This document shows, piece by piece, positions 31,864-45,000 of a stretch of DNA of 64,000 bases (its first letter is position 1; each line of letters begins with the position of its first letter). The notes beneath the pieces were generated by a model. That model did no database searches and was not told where the DNA came from. It saw only the letters and a program-made list of their open reading frames with translations. The position numbers and the translations under genes are program-made. Source of the stretch: Adenophora triphylla var. japonica (lineage: Eukaryota; Streptophyta; Magnoliopsida; Asterales; Campanulaceae); assembly GCA_022495995.1 (NCBI GenBank), contig JAFEMH010002435.1:248001-312000 (forward strand), written 5' to 3'.

Positions 31864-34800
31864 TGATTTGTTTTTGCTTTCCTAGTTCTATACTTCTTCC
31901 CAACCCTCATATCATCATCTAAAATTTTCTTCTTTTCTACCTCTTTCATTTTTTTTCTGCTTCTTTCCTTTTCTTTTCTTCTTCTTTCTTTTTTCCTTCT
32001 TCTTCTTTCCTTTTCTTTTCTTCTTCTTCTTCATTCTTCTTCAAGGCTTCTCTTTTATCGCTTGTAAACAATCCTAACTGCTTCAGTAAATGATGCCGTT
32101 CAGTATTAATATCACAGAGAAGTAAGCTTGCTAGAATCTCGGCCCTCATATGCACTCTTGATGAATTATCACACAACTCAGGGCATGAGTAAATTGCGCC
32201 ATTAAATTGTCTCACTTCAGCCATTATGTATACTCCACAGTCATTATTACCAGAATTTTCTTTCAAAATCCATTCAACTTGCATATGCTCAAACTGAAAC
32301 TTCGATATATTTGCAGCACTTGGATGATTTATGTGATTTAAGAAGTTTTTGAAGGGTGCTTGCTGCAACAACAAAAAAAAAACAGCAAAATTAATATGAA
32401 AGTTTTAGTAAAGAAAATAACAAAAAAAAAACAATTCAATAAATAATATTACCATGCTATGAGCAAGTTTTGGCACGTTCTGTCTCTTTCAATCATTCAT
32501 TGGCAAGTTGTCAAGATACTGAATTGATTGACTCTCAGTATTGACAACAAAAAGTGTGTAATGGCCACTATTGTTGTCACCTCTATGGCAGGACAAAAAG
32601 AACTGCAAGAAAATAAGTGCCAGCATCAGAGTTTGAAAGTACCAGCATCAATTGTTTGAAAGTGCCGGTATTATATTTTCACAGTGCCAGCATCAATTGT
32701 TTCCTACTGCCAGTGCAAGTGATCTTTTATACCAGTGTATTGATTAATAAGTGCCAGTACATGTATGTATAAAATGACAATGCATACCAATTTAACTTCA
32801 CTCAAATCAGCTCCCTCAGCATCATCAAAATTAATATCAATCCAATGTTTTAATCAATCAGTGATTTCTTGCCCAGCTTTTGATATAACATCGGGAGAAC
32901 TCTTCGTTGTACGTTGAATCCAAGCAACCTGTATAACACATTAATAACATCAAATTTAAAAATGCACACAAATATAATTTAATTAACAAACAATCATATA
33001 TAATATAATTTTTTAATGTACTAGCATCATAGATAAAGAACTTACACAATGACTAAGCCCAAACATAAACTTCTTCATTCTACCAGACTTTCGCTCCATC
33101 TTATTAAGAAGTATAGCCCAACACTCGACAGTATTTGAAGTTATTTCCGTGTCTTCATCCAAGCTTAAAATATCTTCAAGCGTTAAGCTATGGAACATTG
33201 TGTAAATAGGATCACAACTGCTGTAAAAGAAAAATAAATTAGTAAATGCTTTTACGTACAAGTGTATACATTCATAAAAGGTGCCATTGTTTGGGTATTC
33301 ATAAATTTATAGCTTACTCCTTCAGATTTCTTGAAAAGTGTGTAGACATGCAAATGTCAACAGCCTCCTTTCTCAGCTTCAACATCGGTCGCAAGACATC
33401 AGCGTTGTTGATCATAAACCGAGAACAGTATACAAATTCCTCGTTAGCTTCCCCACTGTCCACTGTGCACCCTACATTCAACATCTCATAACAACTCATA
33501 AAGCTGCTCTCATTTATATTCGCAATAATGTTATCAACAACTCTAACAATCTGTTCATCATCATCATCATTTGTCTCCCGAAAAATCTCATTACATTCCT
33601 GTTCTTTCTGCTCTTTATGTTCTCTTCTTTCCTCACTAGATACCTGAGATAAAAGGTCAAATGATGGAATTGAACCTTTTCTTTTCTTTCCCATATCAGC
33701 TTTTGTTGTCTTCAAAATGTCTGAAACAATATTGTCAATCTCAGAAAAATATTCCTCGTTAAAAATATCATCTTCTACTTCCTCCCCCTTCCCCTCCCCA
33801 TTCCCCTCATTCTCTTTCTCTTCCCCCGTCTCATCTGCTGAATTTTTTCCCTTATCTTTCTTAATACATTTAAGTCTTTCAATGTGTGCATGGACAACAT
33901 TATCAAGGTCCTTCCTCAATATATTCCATGACTCCTTAGCAGCCTACATCAATGAAAAATATTAAGAATGAGTTCAATTGTGCCAGTTTCAGATTTCAAT
34001 TGTGCCAGTCCAAGTAATCAATAGTACCAGAGCAGCCAAAAATTTGTGCCAGTGTGTGTATTTTAAGTGCCAGACATTGTGCCAGTGTAAGTAATCAATA
34101 GTGCCAGCATAAGAAATTCAAAGTACCAGTGTAAGTAAACAATAGTGATAGTACTTACATTGCTTGACTCTGCATTTCTTTCCTTTGCGGCACTTTCAAT
34201 CCTTAATGGAATATATTCTTCCTCCACAAAATCATTGGGTACTTCCTCCACAAAATCGTCTTCAACTCTACTTATAGGATAAACACGTTGTCCATAAAAA
34301 AAATAATTTCCCCCAGCCAACTTTCGCTTCAGAATCAATCCTCACTTTGAATTTTTCAGTATTCCAATTATTAATCAAAGGGAGAACAGTTGATTCTTTA
34401 ACCCCTTGAAATGGAAATCTTTGAAGGTAAGTAATCACCAACACCATAACACATCCACTACAGTTTTTTGAATTCTTTTTTTGATTCTTAAACCTTGATA
34501 CACCCTCACATAATTTGTCCAAAACATATTGACACCAGTCAAACTTGCTTATCTGTGAAACGTCTTCTACAATACTTAGCAGTGACACATCAATTGTTTT
34601 TGTAACTACTGGGGCAAAAAAAATTCCAACAACAAATAGCACAAACAAGCGTTTAAATTCATCCCCACCTTGATGTAACTCAGAAATGCGTTCCAAAAAT
34701 TTATAGGCAGGAAGACCATCTTTAGTACGCCCAAATTCCTCAAAATATCGATTTCTCAATTCCATATTTGTGCTGGATGATCGATTTACCTTAGACTTTG

Positions 34801-35592
34801 AAACATTCCTAGGTAGACAAAACATATCATAAACATCTAATGTTGTAATAACATATTTCTCTGATGAATTGATTTGTTGTATCCTTGTTATTGGTTCAAA
34901 TCTATCAACAAGAAACTGAAAAAGCCTAAGCGGCAATACCTTAACCTCAAGACTCAACAAAGATCCAAATCCAATAGCCCTAACATCTCTCTTACAGTGC
35001 AGGTTAAACAGAGCTCAACGAGTCTTTTGGGAGTACACGAATGCTCAAATTTATCACCCCCTTTAGGCCTCTTACTAGTGATATCAAAATCATCATCATC
35101 CACGACTCTTTTACGCTTTGATAGAACTGAAAATAAATATCAAAAAACATTACATCAGTGCCAGCAGTATGATTTCAAAGTGCCAGTGTTATGGTTTCAA
35201 AGTGCCAGTTTTATGGTTTCAAAGTGCCAGTCTTACAGTTTGAAAGTGCCAGTGTTACGGTTTCAAAGATCCAGTGTTATCTATAGTGCCAACATTTGCT
35301 TATGTTTGCAATTAAATGTGAATGTGCAACTGTTTCGATAGTGCAAGTGCAAGTAAATGTGACAGTGCAACGGTTTCAAAGTGCCATATTTAGGGTTTCA
35401 ATAGAGCCAATATTTGCTTATGTTTGCTTATATTTAGGGTTTCAATAGAGCCAACATTTGCTTATGTTTGCTTGTGTTTTCTAAAGTACCAGTGCAACTG
35501 ATTTCAAATCGAAGAACAATATGACTGAAAACAAGTAAAATTATACCTTCGTTACGCTGCTTGCTCCTGATTTCTTTGGATTGGCTGGTCAT
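31864..35592 (-). pseudogene. Ulp1-like cysteine protease gene (seven exons) of the MULE
   Basis: Exons by GT/AG sites: 35592-35547, 35126-34159, 33943-33318, 33220-33046, 32928-32788, 32602-32453, 32362 to about 31864. The N-terminal part (exon 2) has GSLLSLEVKVLPLRLFQFLV and VGIFFAPVVTKTIDVSLLS.., a DUF1985-like region typical of plant transposon Ulp1 proteins. Exon 3 is acidic. The protease part keeps the catalytic triad: His in SGHYTLFVVN and Asp in YLDNLP (exon 6), Cys in NNDCGVYIM (exon 7). The tail is Lys/Glu-rich. Ulp1 (C48) enzymes cleave SUMO or related modifiers. Frameshifts near 34990 and 34330 and stops in exons 5 and 6 inactivate it. Confidence 0.82.
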
Positions 35593-35870
35593 AATGTCGG
35601 ATAACAAGTAAAAACACGAATGAAAACAGCTCGGAGATGATGAAACTCGGTGGAAATTGATACGCCGCAACAACTCGGAGATGATGAAAATACGGAAAAT
35701 CGAATTGAAGGGCACAAATGACGAAATCAAAAATCAAATACGTCGCGAGAAATTGAACCGGACCGAAAAAGCGTATGAACCGTCCGTTAAATTGAACCGC
35801 GGGTGAAAAACACGTTTTTTGTTAAGCTTAACAAAAAATGCGTTTTTTACAAGTTTTTTGCAATATTTAA

Positions 35871-36193
35871 ACTTATAAATATTAAATATTAACAAATCTA
35901 AATGTGATAGTATGATACGACGGGAATATCTCAAAAGGGTTAAAAGTTTTGTAGGTTGGTCGGTATGGCCTCAAGCTATAATAACCCCAACATTAGTCTA
36001 TGATTGATTATTCCATTAGTATCTGAACAAGTAATATAGATGTTCACATGGTTCCAAAAGTTGAACCAACGTCGCTAAGGTAGAAGGTACCGTGTTATTC
36101 TTTATGTCGCGACTCTGAAAGCCTATGGAAAGCTGGCCGGTGGAAGAAGCTGAAGCTGCTGGCGCGACAAATGAATCCTATGGTAGGCCCAAC
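35871..36193. other. Intergenic, nothing recognised
   Basis: Short AT-rich sequence, then a moderately GC-rich stretch near 36100-36190 with no clear ORF. Confidence 0.5.
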
Positions 36194-37380
36194 TGATAGG
36201 AAAACAGGCTAGAGAGGGGGTGAATAGCCTGATAAAATTTCTTTCAAAAATCCTTTGAAAATTATCAAGTAATTTATCAAGTTTGTGAAATGTGCACTAT
36301 TAATATTCACTATTCTATTACAAGTTTGAAGCCTTAACCTATGAGAAGGTTGAATGCTGCCTAAAGAAAAGTGATCATTAATGGATCGTGATACAAGTAT
36401 AACTATGTGTTTTCAAGAGATATGTTTACAAGTTGAACTGATTTCTCTTGGGTGTGCAGTGTGATCAATCAATGTGTTTCAGACGTAGTCTTGTTGATAA
36501 ACACTTGCATGTATTGATTGAGTGTGCACGGTGTTTATCATAATAAATGGCCTAGTGATTACAAGAACAAAATTTCTTAAACTTAAATGCTTGAAGAATT
36601 TCAGCACTTACAGTTCTTGACAATTCTTCTCTCAAAGTCTTCAATTCACCAACCTTCTTCAATTCTCTAATAAAGGTATTTTTAGTTGTATTCAAATGGA
36701 GTTGTTATCTTTTTGAAAGGGTTGAGAAGATGACTTGGACTGGCAATTATTAAATAAAAAGATCTTGTCTATTAAATGCTTGAGATATGAAGTACAAGCA
36801 CGCTTGAATTATTCACTGGGTAAAAATGTTGTTGTGAGTACTGGTAACCTGATCATTCTTTGAATTAGTTACTTGTCAAGCAGCAGCATGGTATTTATAG
36901 CAACTGATCTACCAACTTTAGTTAATTAGGTGAGAGCAATTAATGATAGGTCAAACTGATGAAAGCTTGTTGAAGAATCTAGTACTGCATCAACCGATTA
37001 GGTGGACATGACCGATTATATCATGGAGTCATAACAACAAGTTGTGACCTGTTAACTGGTCAACAGTTGTTATTACAACCGGTCAAGGAGGTCAACCAGT
37101 TATAGCCTTAACAGGTTGAACAAGTTGACCATTTTCTTCTTGTAATAGGTTAAGGTCTTCAAATATTCAGTTATCTTGAAAAAATACAAATATAAAACAC
37201 TAGCACTGACACTAAAGGGATTCTAAGGGTACATAGAAAATTTTAAGTAGTCTATTTAAAATTGGGGTACTCAATAATGTTTTTATGATTGGGATTAAGC
37301 AATTTTTAAGCTATACATATATTTGACTAAAATACTCCCCCAAAATGGAGGCTGCTACATAACAAAATTTTGATGATACA
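36194..37380 (+). repeat. Copia-like LTR remnant (SIRE-type look)
   Basis: TGATAGGAAAACAGGCTAGA followed by GAGGGGGTGAATAGCC near the start, and ACTCCCCCAAAATGGAGG..TTGATGATACA near the end, are arrangements often seen in Ty1/copia SIRE-type LTRs. I find no 5-bp target duplication (CCAAC/CGTGC) and no coding sequence. Limits are approximate. Confidence 0.35.
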
Positions 37381-39795
37381 CGTGCTCGCGTGAGTGATTC
37401 CCAAACCACCAAAAGAAACCATGATTTTGAGTGTTTATGATTGCTCCGCCGCGAAGGCCTCTAGCATGCACACCCCTCCTGCAACGGTGGCTGAGTCTAG
37501 CGTGTGATGGTAGTATTCTTGAACATCATCGAGAATTTGAATTTTGGGACGAATGTAGTATTTTTCTTAAAAGTATTAAAAATAGGACAATATATTCAAA
37601 TTAAATTCCAACTTGGATTAATGTTAGTATAATGATCATAAGGATTTTTTTTCATAAAGAATAATTTTTTATTATTAACATCGAATTGAATCAGAAAGGG
37701 TTTCTAACCCTATGATTTTTCAGCCAAATCAATATTTTATATAAGATTAGCGAATTTTCGATATTACAAATAAACCCTTTGCCTCTTATACCTTATTTAT
37801 AATACTAGTTCGCCTCTTATATCAACGATATAAAAGTAATTTTTTCACTTTTTTCTCAGTTTTTTAAGAAAATAAATAAAAAAAATTTTGATATCTTATA
37901 AAAACTAACTCTTATAAGACAAAATAAATCTTTTACCAAAAGTATAAAAATCATTTTTCACTTTTTTCTCAGCTTTTAAGAAAATGAATAAAAAACTATG
38001 ATATTTTATTAAAACCAACTCTTATACTATAAGATTAAATAAATACTTATACCAAACGTATAAGTGTCATCTTTTCATTATATGATAATTTTTAAAAAAA
38101 AATGAAACAAAAAGGCAATTGTTTAATCACAAATGTTATAAAAATTAAATTTACAACAATTTGATAATATATTTATCATCTAAATCCAAATAAAAATATT
38201 GGAATTCTGTAGTAAAATAATACAAAAAATCACAATATTTTTCCACTTAGAAATCGCCACGGATTTGAGATCCAAAAGATCTTTAGTTAACAATATGCTA
38301 GAACATCTAAAGCAATACTCCCAAACTTCAGTTTGAATAATACTAAGATTCAGATATTCTTCCCAATTTGAGCTCAAGGGAATTCAAAAAATGTATTTTC
38401 TTCTGGGATTTGCAGCAACAAAGTGATTGGCAGAAATTGAGTTCAGACTTGTCAGAAAATTTGAGGAACTCACCGGAATATTGAACTATTGGACGGAGTC
38501 AATGGAAGTCAGCCGAATTGGAGAAATTTTGATCAGAATTTGCATGTTTTTTCTCTAGAAACTGTGGAGAATTGGCTAAAATTAATGGAGATTTCCATAA
38601 TCTTGCGGGTTCGAATGAAATTCTCGTTGTTCACTCGTAATTGAGTGATATGACTAACCAGTGATGGTGGCTATGGGAATGGGAATGGGTAGTGAGGTAC
38701 TGTGATGGTGAGGAGATTAGCGTGATTTGGCCGAAATCAATGAGGGAGGGAGTGAATATTATTGTTGCTGAATTTGGAGGTGGCTGAATAGAGTGCAAGG
38801 GGGAGAGTATACGACGCCGAGGGATTTATCTGGAATATTGATATGAATGAATTCTTTATATGGGATATGAAATATTATATGGTTTTATATTTCTTATTGA
38901 TTTTGTAGGAGAAGCCCTTTAAAAACAAGTGGATTAAGGGTAATAAGGGGTTGAATCGGAGTGTAAGTCGATTCCAGTATCCTTTGTAATGTGTTTAAAT
39001 TTCAGTTAAATGTGTGTTGTATGGTGGTTCATATTACTTTCTCAAGTTCTTCATTCGTATGAATTGAGATGTTTATTGGTTATTAATCACATGCCACATA
39101 TGTACTCATTGCATGGCATGACATGACATATAGTTACATGTAATAGGTTGTAGGGTCTCTTTGACTCACCCGTGTTATTTTGTTTTCCTTAACTCGCAGG
39201 GGGACCGGGAATCCATAGCACTAGCTCGTGAGATTTTTGATTTGGAAGACTATCAGGAGCTCTTTTGTCAAATAGTTGTATATTTGGTGAGGATGCGATG
39301 TGGGGTTATGTAAACCCTAGTTGTAGTATATATTTACTTTATGTCGGTTTGTAATATCGAGACTTGTTATATATTTCTTAGGTGTCCGTAGATGGATAAA
39401 TGTTACTTATGGCCTGTATATATAGCTAGGTCTCCGAGCATGCTAGCTCATTGAGGTTATGTGTGAGCAGTTGTTAATTCCATAGGTTATGTATAAACAT
39501 ATGTTGTTCCGCGCGTACCCTTGAGCCTATTTTCGTATTCGTTATAATCGATGAATGGTTGTTAGGAAATTTTGAAGTCGGTCTTTTCTTTATTTTATCA
39601 ATTTACTATTAGAGCCAGATTAATCATTCTTATTAGGGGTTTCACGCGCGAGTCAATGTCCCATGTAGGGGCTAGTCTCGGGATGTGACAAAGTGGATAA
39701 ACCCTAACTATTTTTTCTTGATTGCTCTATTTCTTTCTATTTTCTTTCTATGTGAAAAATGGTTGGAAGGTGGTTTTTGTTTTATGTTAGGAGAT
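37381..39795 (+). repeat. Probable chromovirus-type (Tekay-like) LTR remnant in AT-rich DNA
   Basis: The right end at about 39689 (CTAGTCTCGGGATGTGACA) and the CACCCGTGTTATTTTG / GCAGGGGGACCGGGAATCC block near 39165-39215 look like the 3' half of a Tekay/Del-type LTR. The left limit is not visible. 37560-38400 is AT-rich with three repeats of a CTTATACCAA..TATAAAAGT..TTTTCACTTTTTTCTCAG phrase (about 37820, 37940, 38045). No gene found. Confidence 0.35.
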
Positions 39796-40082
39796 ATTAA
39801 GAGGGTTAATTGCAGTTTGATTATCCATGTTTTATCACTTTTTGCAATATGGTTTCCAACAGTGTAAAAGTTGCAACCTCATTTCCAACATTGTCAATTT
39901 GTTGCAATTCAATGTAAATTCAGTTAAAAAGTAACTTTCGTTAACAATTAATGACATATGGCTAACACATAAATAAAGGAGGGGCAAGATGGACATTTCG
40001 CATGGGCATAAGAGTAGACAGATTTAGGCTTAGGGCAAATTGCAGTTTGGTTACCTATGTTTTGTCAATATTTGCAATTTGG

Positions 40083-41242
<1,160 letters not shown>

Positions 41243-42006
41243 TGAACGGTATAAACCGAGCAACGAACATGGGCTTGCCCGAACTTGGGCCCAACTATAT
41301 TGGGCAGTGGATATTGTCTAATTATGAAGTATTAGGGCCGAGTAAGATCTTACTCGTATGCCGAGGAACATTTATCTCGGCCTTCTATCATCATTTTTGG
41401 GCCGCCATATCGGAATTACCGAGGAAAGAGAAGTTATTTGCTCGGCATATATCCAAGTGACGAGGAAAGAAAATCATTCTCCCCGGCATATCTCCGTGTC
41501 GGCCATTTACCAAATGACGAGGAAGCAAAATCATTTTCCTCGGCTTATTTGCCAAAGGCCGAGGAAAATCATTTGCCTTCCTCGGCGTTGCTAGCGATTA
41601 CAATCCTTATTCAATCCTTATTCAACAAGGATTATACGGTTGTAACCCAATCGGGATTACGATTACCAATATCAATTCAAGTCAAACAAGGACTCCTTAA
41701 CAGATATAGTCCTCTTAAGATTGTATCTTATCTCTCTACAAGTTCACTCCAACATGGATTCTATCAATCCATTCCTATAAATACAAGCCCCATGGCTCAT
41801 TATTCGGTACGTTACTTTTTACATTGGAGAAACTCTGTCAATTTGATTTCTCTAATATCAACCGTGAACTTACTCTCACGCCGGAGGGCCTTTAGCCGGA
41901 TCCGCCCCGGCTTAGTTTACGTGTTTTCTCTTATTTTCAGGCCTTGCAATCGCCGGAGCATTCGACGCTTGGATTTGGGGGCTGTTTGACGATTTTGGCA
42001 TCATCA
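41243..42006 (+). repeat. T2 5' LTR
   Basis: TGAACGGTATAAACC..GGCATCATCA. TATA box in CCTATAAATACAAGCCCC near 41775. CCGAGGAA/TTCCTCGG words recur in U3 (41350-41585). It is near-identical to 53203-53966 and matches the inverted solo LTR 57518-58284. Confidence 0.95.
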
Positions 42007-42008
42007 AT

Positions 42009-42026
42009 TGGTTCCATTGCCGGGAA
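42009..42026 (+). other. T2 primer-binding site
   Basis: TGGTTCCATTGCCGGGAA directly follows the 5' LTR by two bases, the expected position and TGG start of a tRNA primer site. The tRNA is not assigned. Confidence 0.7.
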
Positions 42027-42360
42027 ATCGATTCAAACACCCTTTGTTTGGCCTGGAAAATCTCGCCTGAGAAGCTATTTTCCGTTGGATTTGTTCTTGA
42101 TTGAAATCGGAAATTTTTGCTCCGACAGGCTCTGTTCTTGATTCGGTCGAAATTTGTAAACTTCCACCGGAAACTGCATTGATTCGGCGGAAGCGCTAGT
42201 TCACGTCGAAGCAAAATTTGTGGCTTGAAATTTTGTGTTGGAAAAATCACAATTAGTTTGTTTGTTTTTGGTTAAAATTTGCCCTAAATTTAACCATAAA
42301 TTCGGTAGTGAAATTGTGATTTTTGGAAAATTTCGCATTTAATAATCTTTGTGAATCATA

Positions 42361-44452
42361 ATGGACGGACAATTCACAAGTGTTACAGCTGAGGATCCCA
42401 CCCAGGTGAATGGGGGAAACACCGGAGCCGAGGAGCCACTGCCTCCTCCTCCTCCTCTACCTCAGACCGATGCCATTCCTCCCCTTGCCATGACTCTTCG
42501 TTCCATGGGTCAGGCAAATGCCGAGGGAGAGGGCAATGACCTTCCTCGTCCTACTCGTGCTCGTGGGAAGCAAGCGGGGAAGGAAGAAAACAAAGAATGC
42601 GACGCCGGTCAAGCGGGAGGATCTCAACCCGTTGGCCGACGCTCTTTGTTACACAAACAAATGGAGACTTTGCAAAGGATGTATGAAACACAAGTTGCTC
42701 TGTTGCAAATGGACCCGAGATCATTCCATGGCTCCCTTCATTGTACCATCAATGGGCCCACCTTTGAGAAAGGAACAGGAGAGCATCGGGCTCCTCCCCC
42801 GAAGGCTGGCTGAACTACCAATGCCGGCTCCCGGGGATTCTCCTCGTCCTCGGCATAACGGTAAGCGAAGGATCCTGTGGTCGACACGAGAAGCCAAATA
42901 ACTCCTAGGGAAGAGGAAGTGAACTCCAAGGACCTAAGGACAAGACTCGGCTTGAATAGGCGCCTATCCCTGCTCGCCTCATCATGACACCTAGGCGTCC
43001 CGCGTCTCCTCGAGCTCGTCGGCCGATTCTCCTCGTCCTCATCGTTCGAGATTCTCGTCGTCCTCGTCGGCCAGGACTCTCCTCGTCCTCGGCATCGAGA
43101 ATTTGCTAGGCCAAGGACCCCGAGCCCTACGAGGATGATACTTGGCGCACAAGACACGGAACCAAGACGTGATAGGGCCCCCTCCGGACGTGATGGCCAC
43201 GAGACATGAAGCGGAGCACGGTAGGGCAAATGATCGCCCTAAAGACAAGTCGATCGAAGTTCCCAACGAAGCACTCGCTCAAGCGGTGAGAAGGAAATAG
43301 AAACAAAGCAATGGGAGTTTGTTGAAACAAATTTGGATGATATGGAGAGGGGAAAGAAATATAATGATGACGATTATGATTGGGCCACCCGTCCGTTTTC
43401 CTTGAGGATAAGCTGCTGCACCTCCCATCCTAACCTCAAGCTCCCAAATTTCGAGAAATATAACGGAACCACCGACGCCAAGGACCATGTGCAAAGTTTT
43501 GAACAAACCATGAATCTCCTCACCACTGCGATGACTTGCTCTGCAAAGCTTTCGCGAGCACCTTTTCCGGAACGACTTTGACTGGTTCCGTGAGCTCAAG
43601 AAAGGTTGCATCGATTCTTTGGAGGGGCATGAGGAGAATGTTCTTAGATCATTTTGCCACGGGTGGGAAAAGGAAGATGAGATTAACCGACTTGGCCAAC
43701 ATTGAGCAAGGGAAAGGAGAGACCACCCTCGGCTACTACAATAGGTTCCGAAAAATGGCGGATCAAGTCGAAGAAAGCCTTGCGATAGGGAGGTCATAGT
43801 TTGCTTCAACTACTGGGTTAAAATCTGGCCCCCTCATTTATGAACTCTCGGCCCGGGGAACCCGGCTCAAGGCCGAATTATACAAAGTGGCTTATGCCAT
43901 TTCCATGGGCGAGGACAAGACCAAGAAAAGGGGTGCGACAAGACGGAACTGAAGCAACTAACTCCGACGAGAATGACAATGGGAACGGCAAGAAAGGAAA
44001 GAATAGAACCGGAAGCAGCGAGAAGGCTGGAGTTCACCCCTCTTACAAAGCCCATCTCCGAAATCATGCGGATGGTGAACCTTCCTCCACCTCGTCCGGG
44101 ATAACCCAAAGTATCCCCGCAACAAGAACAAATCTTGTGATTTTCACAAGGACAACGGGCACACCACCGATGGTTCTTTGGGCCCTTAAGAAGATAATCC
44201 AACAATGGGTTGACGAGGGAAAGTTAGACCGTTATGTCGTGAAGAAAGATGGCAAGCGAAAGCGGAAGCAAGAGGAAAGTGAAGATGACTCCAAGAGTGA
44301 GGATGAAGATCGAAGGCCTCCTAGGGCTAAACTACATGTGATCCGTGAAGAGGTGACCTCCACCCGAAAGCTAAGGGATCGGATCCACGAGCTAAGCAAA
44401 GTATACCATGTCCTGCTTGGATCCATAAAGCGAAGAAATCATTAGTTTTTCT
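42361..44452 (+). pseudogene. T2 gag
   Basis: ATG at 42361 opens a Pro-rich N-terminus (MDGQFTSVTAEDPTQVNGGN..PLPPPPPLPQ) to 42813. The retrotransposon gag core is at 43333-43800: PNLKLPNFEKYNGTTDAKDH, then LANIEQGKGETTLGYYNRF. The C-terminal region (about 44035-44445) has EFTPLTKPISEIM in one frame, then IIQQWVDEGKLDRYVVKKD and an acidic/basic tail. The zinc-knuckle-like CDFHKDNGH-type block usual here is in a shifted frame near 44130. Gag would form virus-like particles. Between 42815 and 43330 the frame is lost. At least three frameshifts. Confidence 0.8.
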
Positions 44453-45000
44453 CCGAATGAGTTGGCGGGAAGTCGAGCGGCTCGTGAGCGGCCATTGGTC
44501 ATCAAGGGTCGAATTGACAATGTTGAATCCGAAAGACTTCTTGTTGACACGGGGCCTCCCGTGACATCTTGTACTATTGACCTTCCAACAAATGGGATTG
44601 AAAGACACTTCGCTAGAGCCATATCATGGAAGGCTTGAAGGATTCACCAACCATAAGGTTGGAGCAAAGGGAACTGTAGAACTGGAACTCGAAGTCGGCG
44701 ATCATCCCTTCCGAGCCAAAGCTACTGTCACTTTTATAGTCATGGATTTGACTAGTGACTATCATGCGATTATCGGCATTCCAAGTCAAGCCAAACTTGG
44801 GATGGTAGCCTCCCTTCCTCACCAACGAGTTAAATTTCCCACTCGTCTTTGGCATAGGATGCGTGAGGGTAACCCCCAAAGATTTCTTGGAACATGTTGT
44901 CAAGAGCCGGAAAAAGTCAAAAAGCGTGGAGATAGATACGCCGAGGAGAACATCAAGATCACCAAATCTCAGAAGACCACGGAAACTAGCTCTAGAATGA
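44453..45000 (+). pseudogene. T2 aspartic protease
   Basis: The frame near 44510 reads RLLVDTGPPVTSC, where the active-site motif DTG is kept but the following Ser is Pro. The open frame from 44577 continues with LEGFTNHKVGAKGTVELELE, ATVTFIVMDLTSDYHAIIGI and QAKLGMVASLPHQRVKFPT, the usual flap and C-terminal part of Tat proteases (YHAIIG..W/L..a..S..H..vKFPT). It processes Gag-Pol. A frameshift near 44575 separates the active-site Asp from the rest. Confidence 0.78.

Larger units (their letters stand above)
25960..35500 (+). repeat. Dispersed GTGCCAGT phrase repeat across the MULE
   Basis: I count close to fifty exact GTGCCAG plus many near copies (GTGTCAGT, GTACCAGT, ATGCCAGT). They are separated by 10-40 bp of AT-rich words such as TTGAAGTGCCAGTTTGTGTT and TATTACTTATTTG. 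Clusters lie at 26040-26530, 27350-27570, 28340-28610, 29780-29970, 31200-31720, 32610-32780, 33975-34140 and 35155-35490. All are in the same orientation on the + strand, whichever strand the neighbouring gene uses. They occupy introns, spacers and 3' flanks and are absent from the transposase and Ulp1 exons. Confidence 0.85.
25440..35861. mobile_element. FAR1-type Mutator-like element (MULE) with Ulp1 and zf-XS genes
   Basis: 10.4 kb flanked by the 9-bp direct repeat AATATTTAA at 25431-25439 and 35862-35870. A 9-bp duplication is the usual MULE target size. The ends are imperfect inverted repeats of about 60 bp: CTTATGAAAAACTAG..AAAAAAAATGTGTTTTTGAACCCG on the left, and on the complement of the right end CTTGTAAAAAACGCA..AAAAAACGTGTTTTTCACCCG. 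Contents are a transposase on + (28670-31137), a Ulp1-like protease gene on - (35592-31864), two short zf-XS-like genes and about fifty copies of GTGCCAG(T). MULEs with Ulp1-like genes are known in plants (the Kaonashi type). Confidence 0.85.

Noticed and set aside
37500..39700. Possible host gene between the MULE and the foldback element
   Set aside because: No ORF over 65 codons with family features. The right end resembles an LTR terminus instead.
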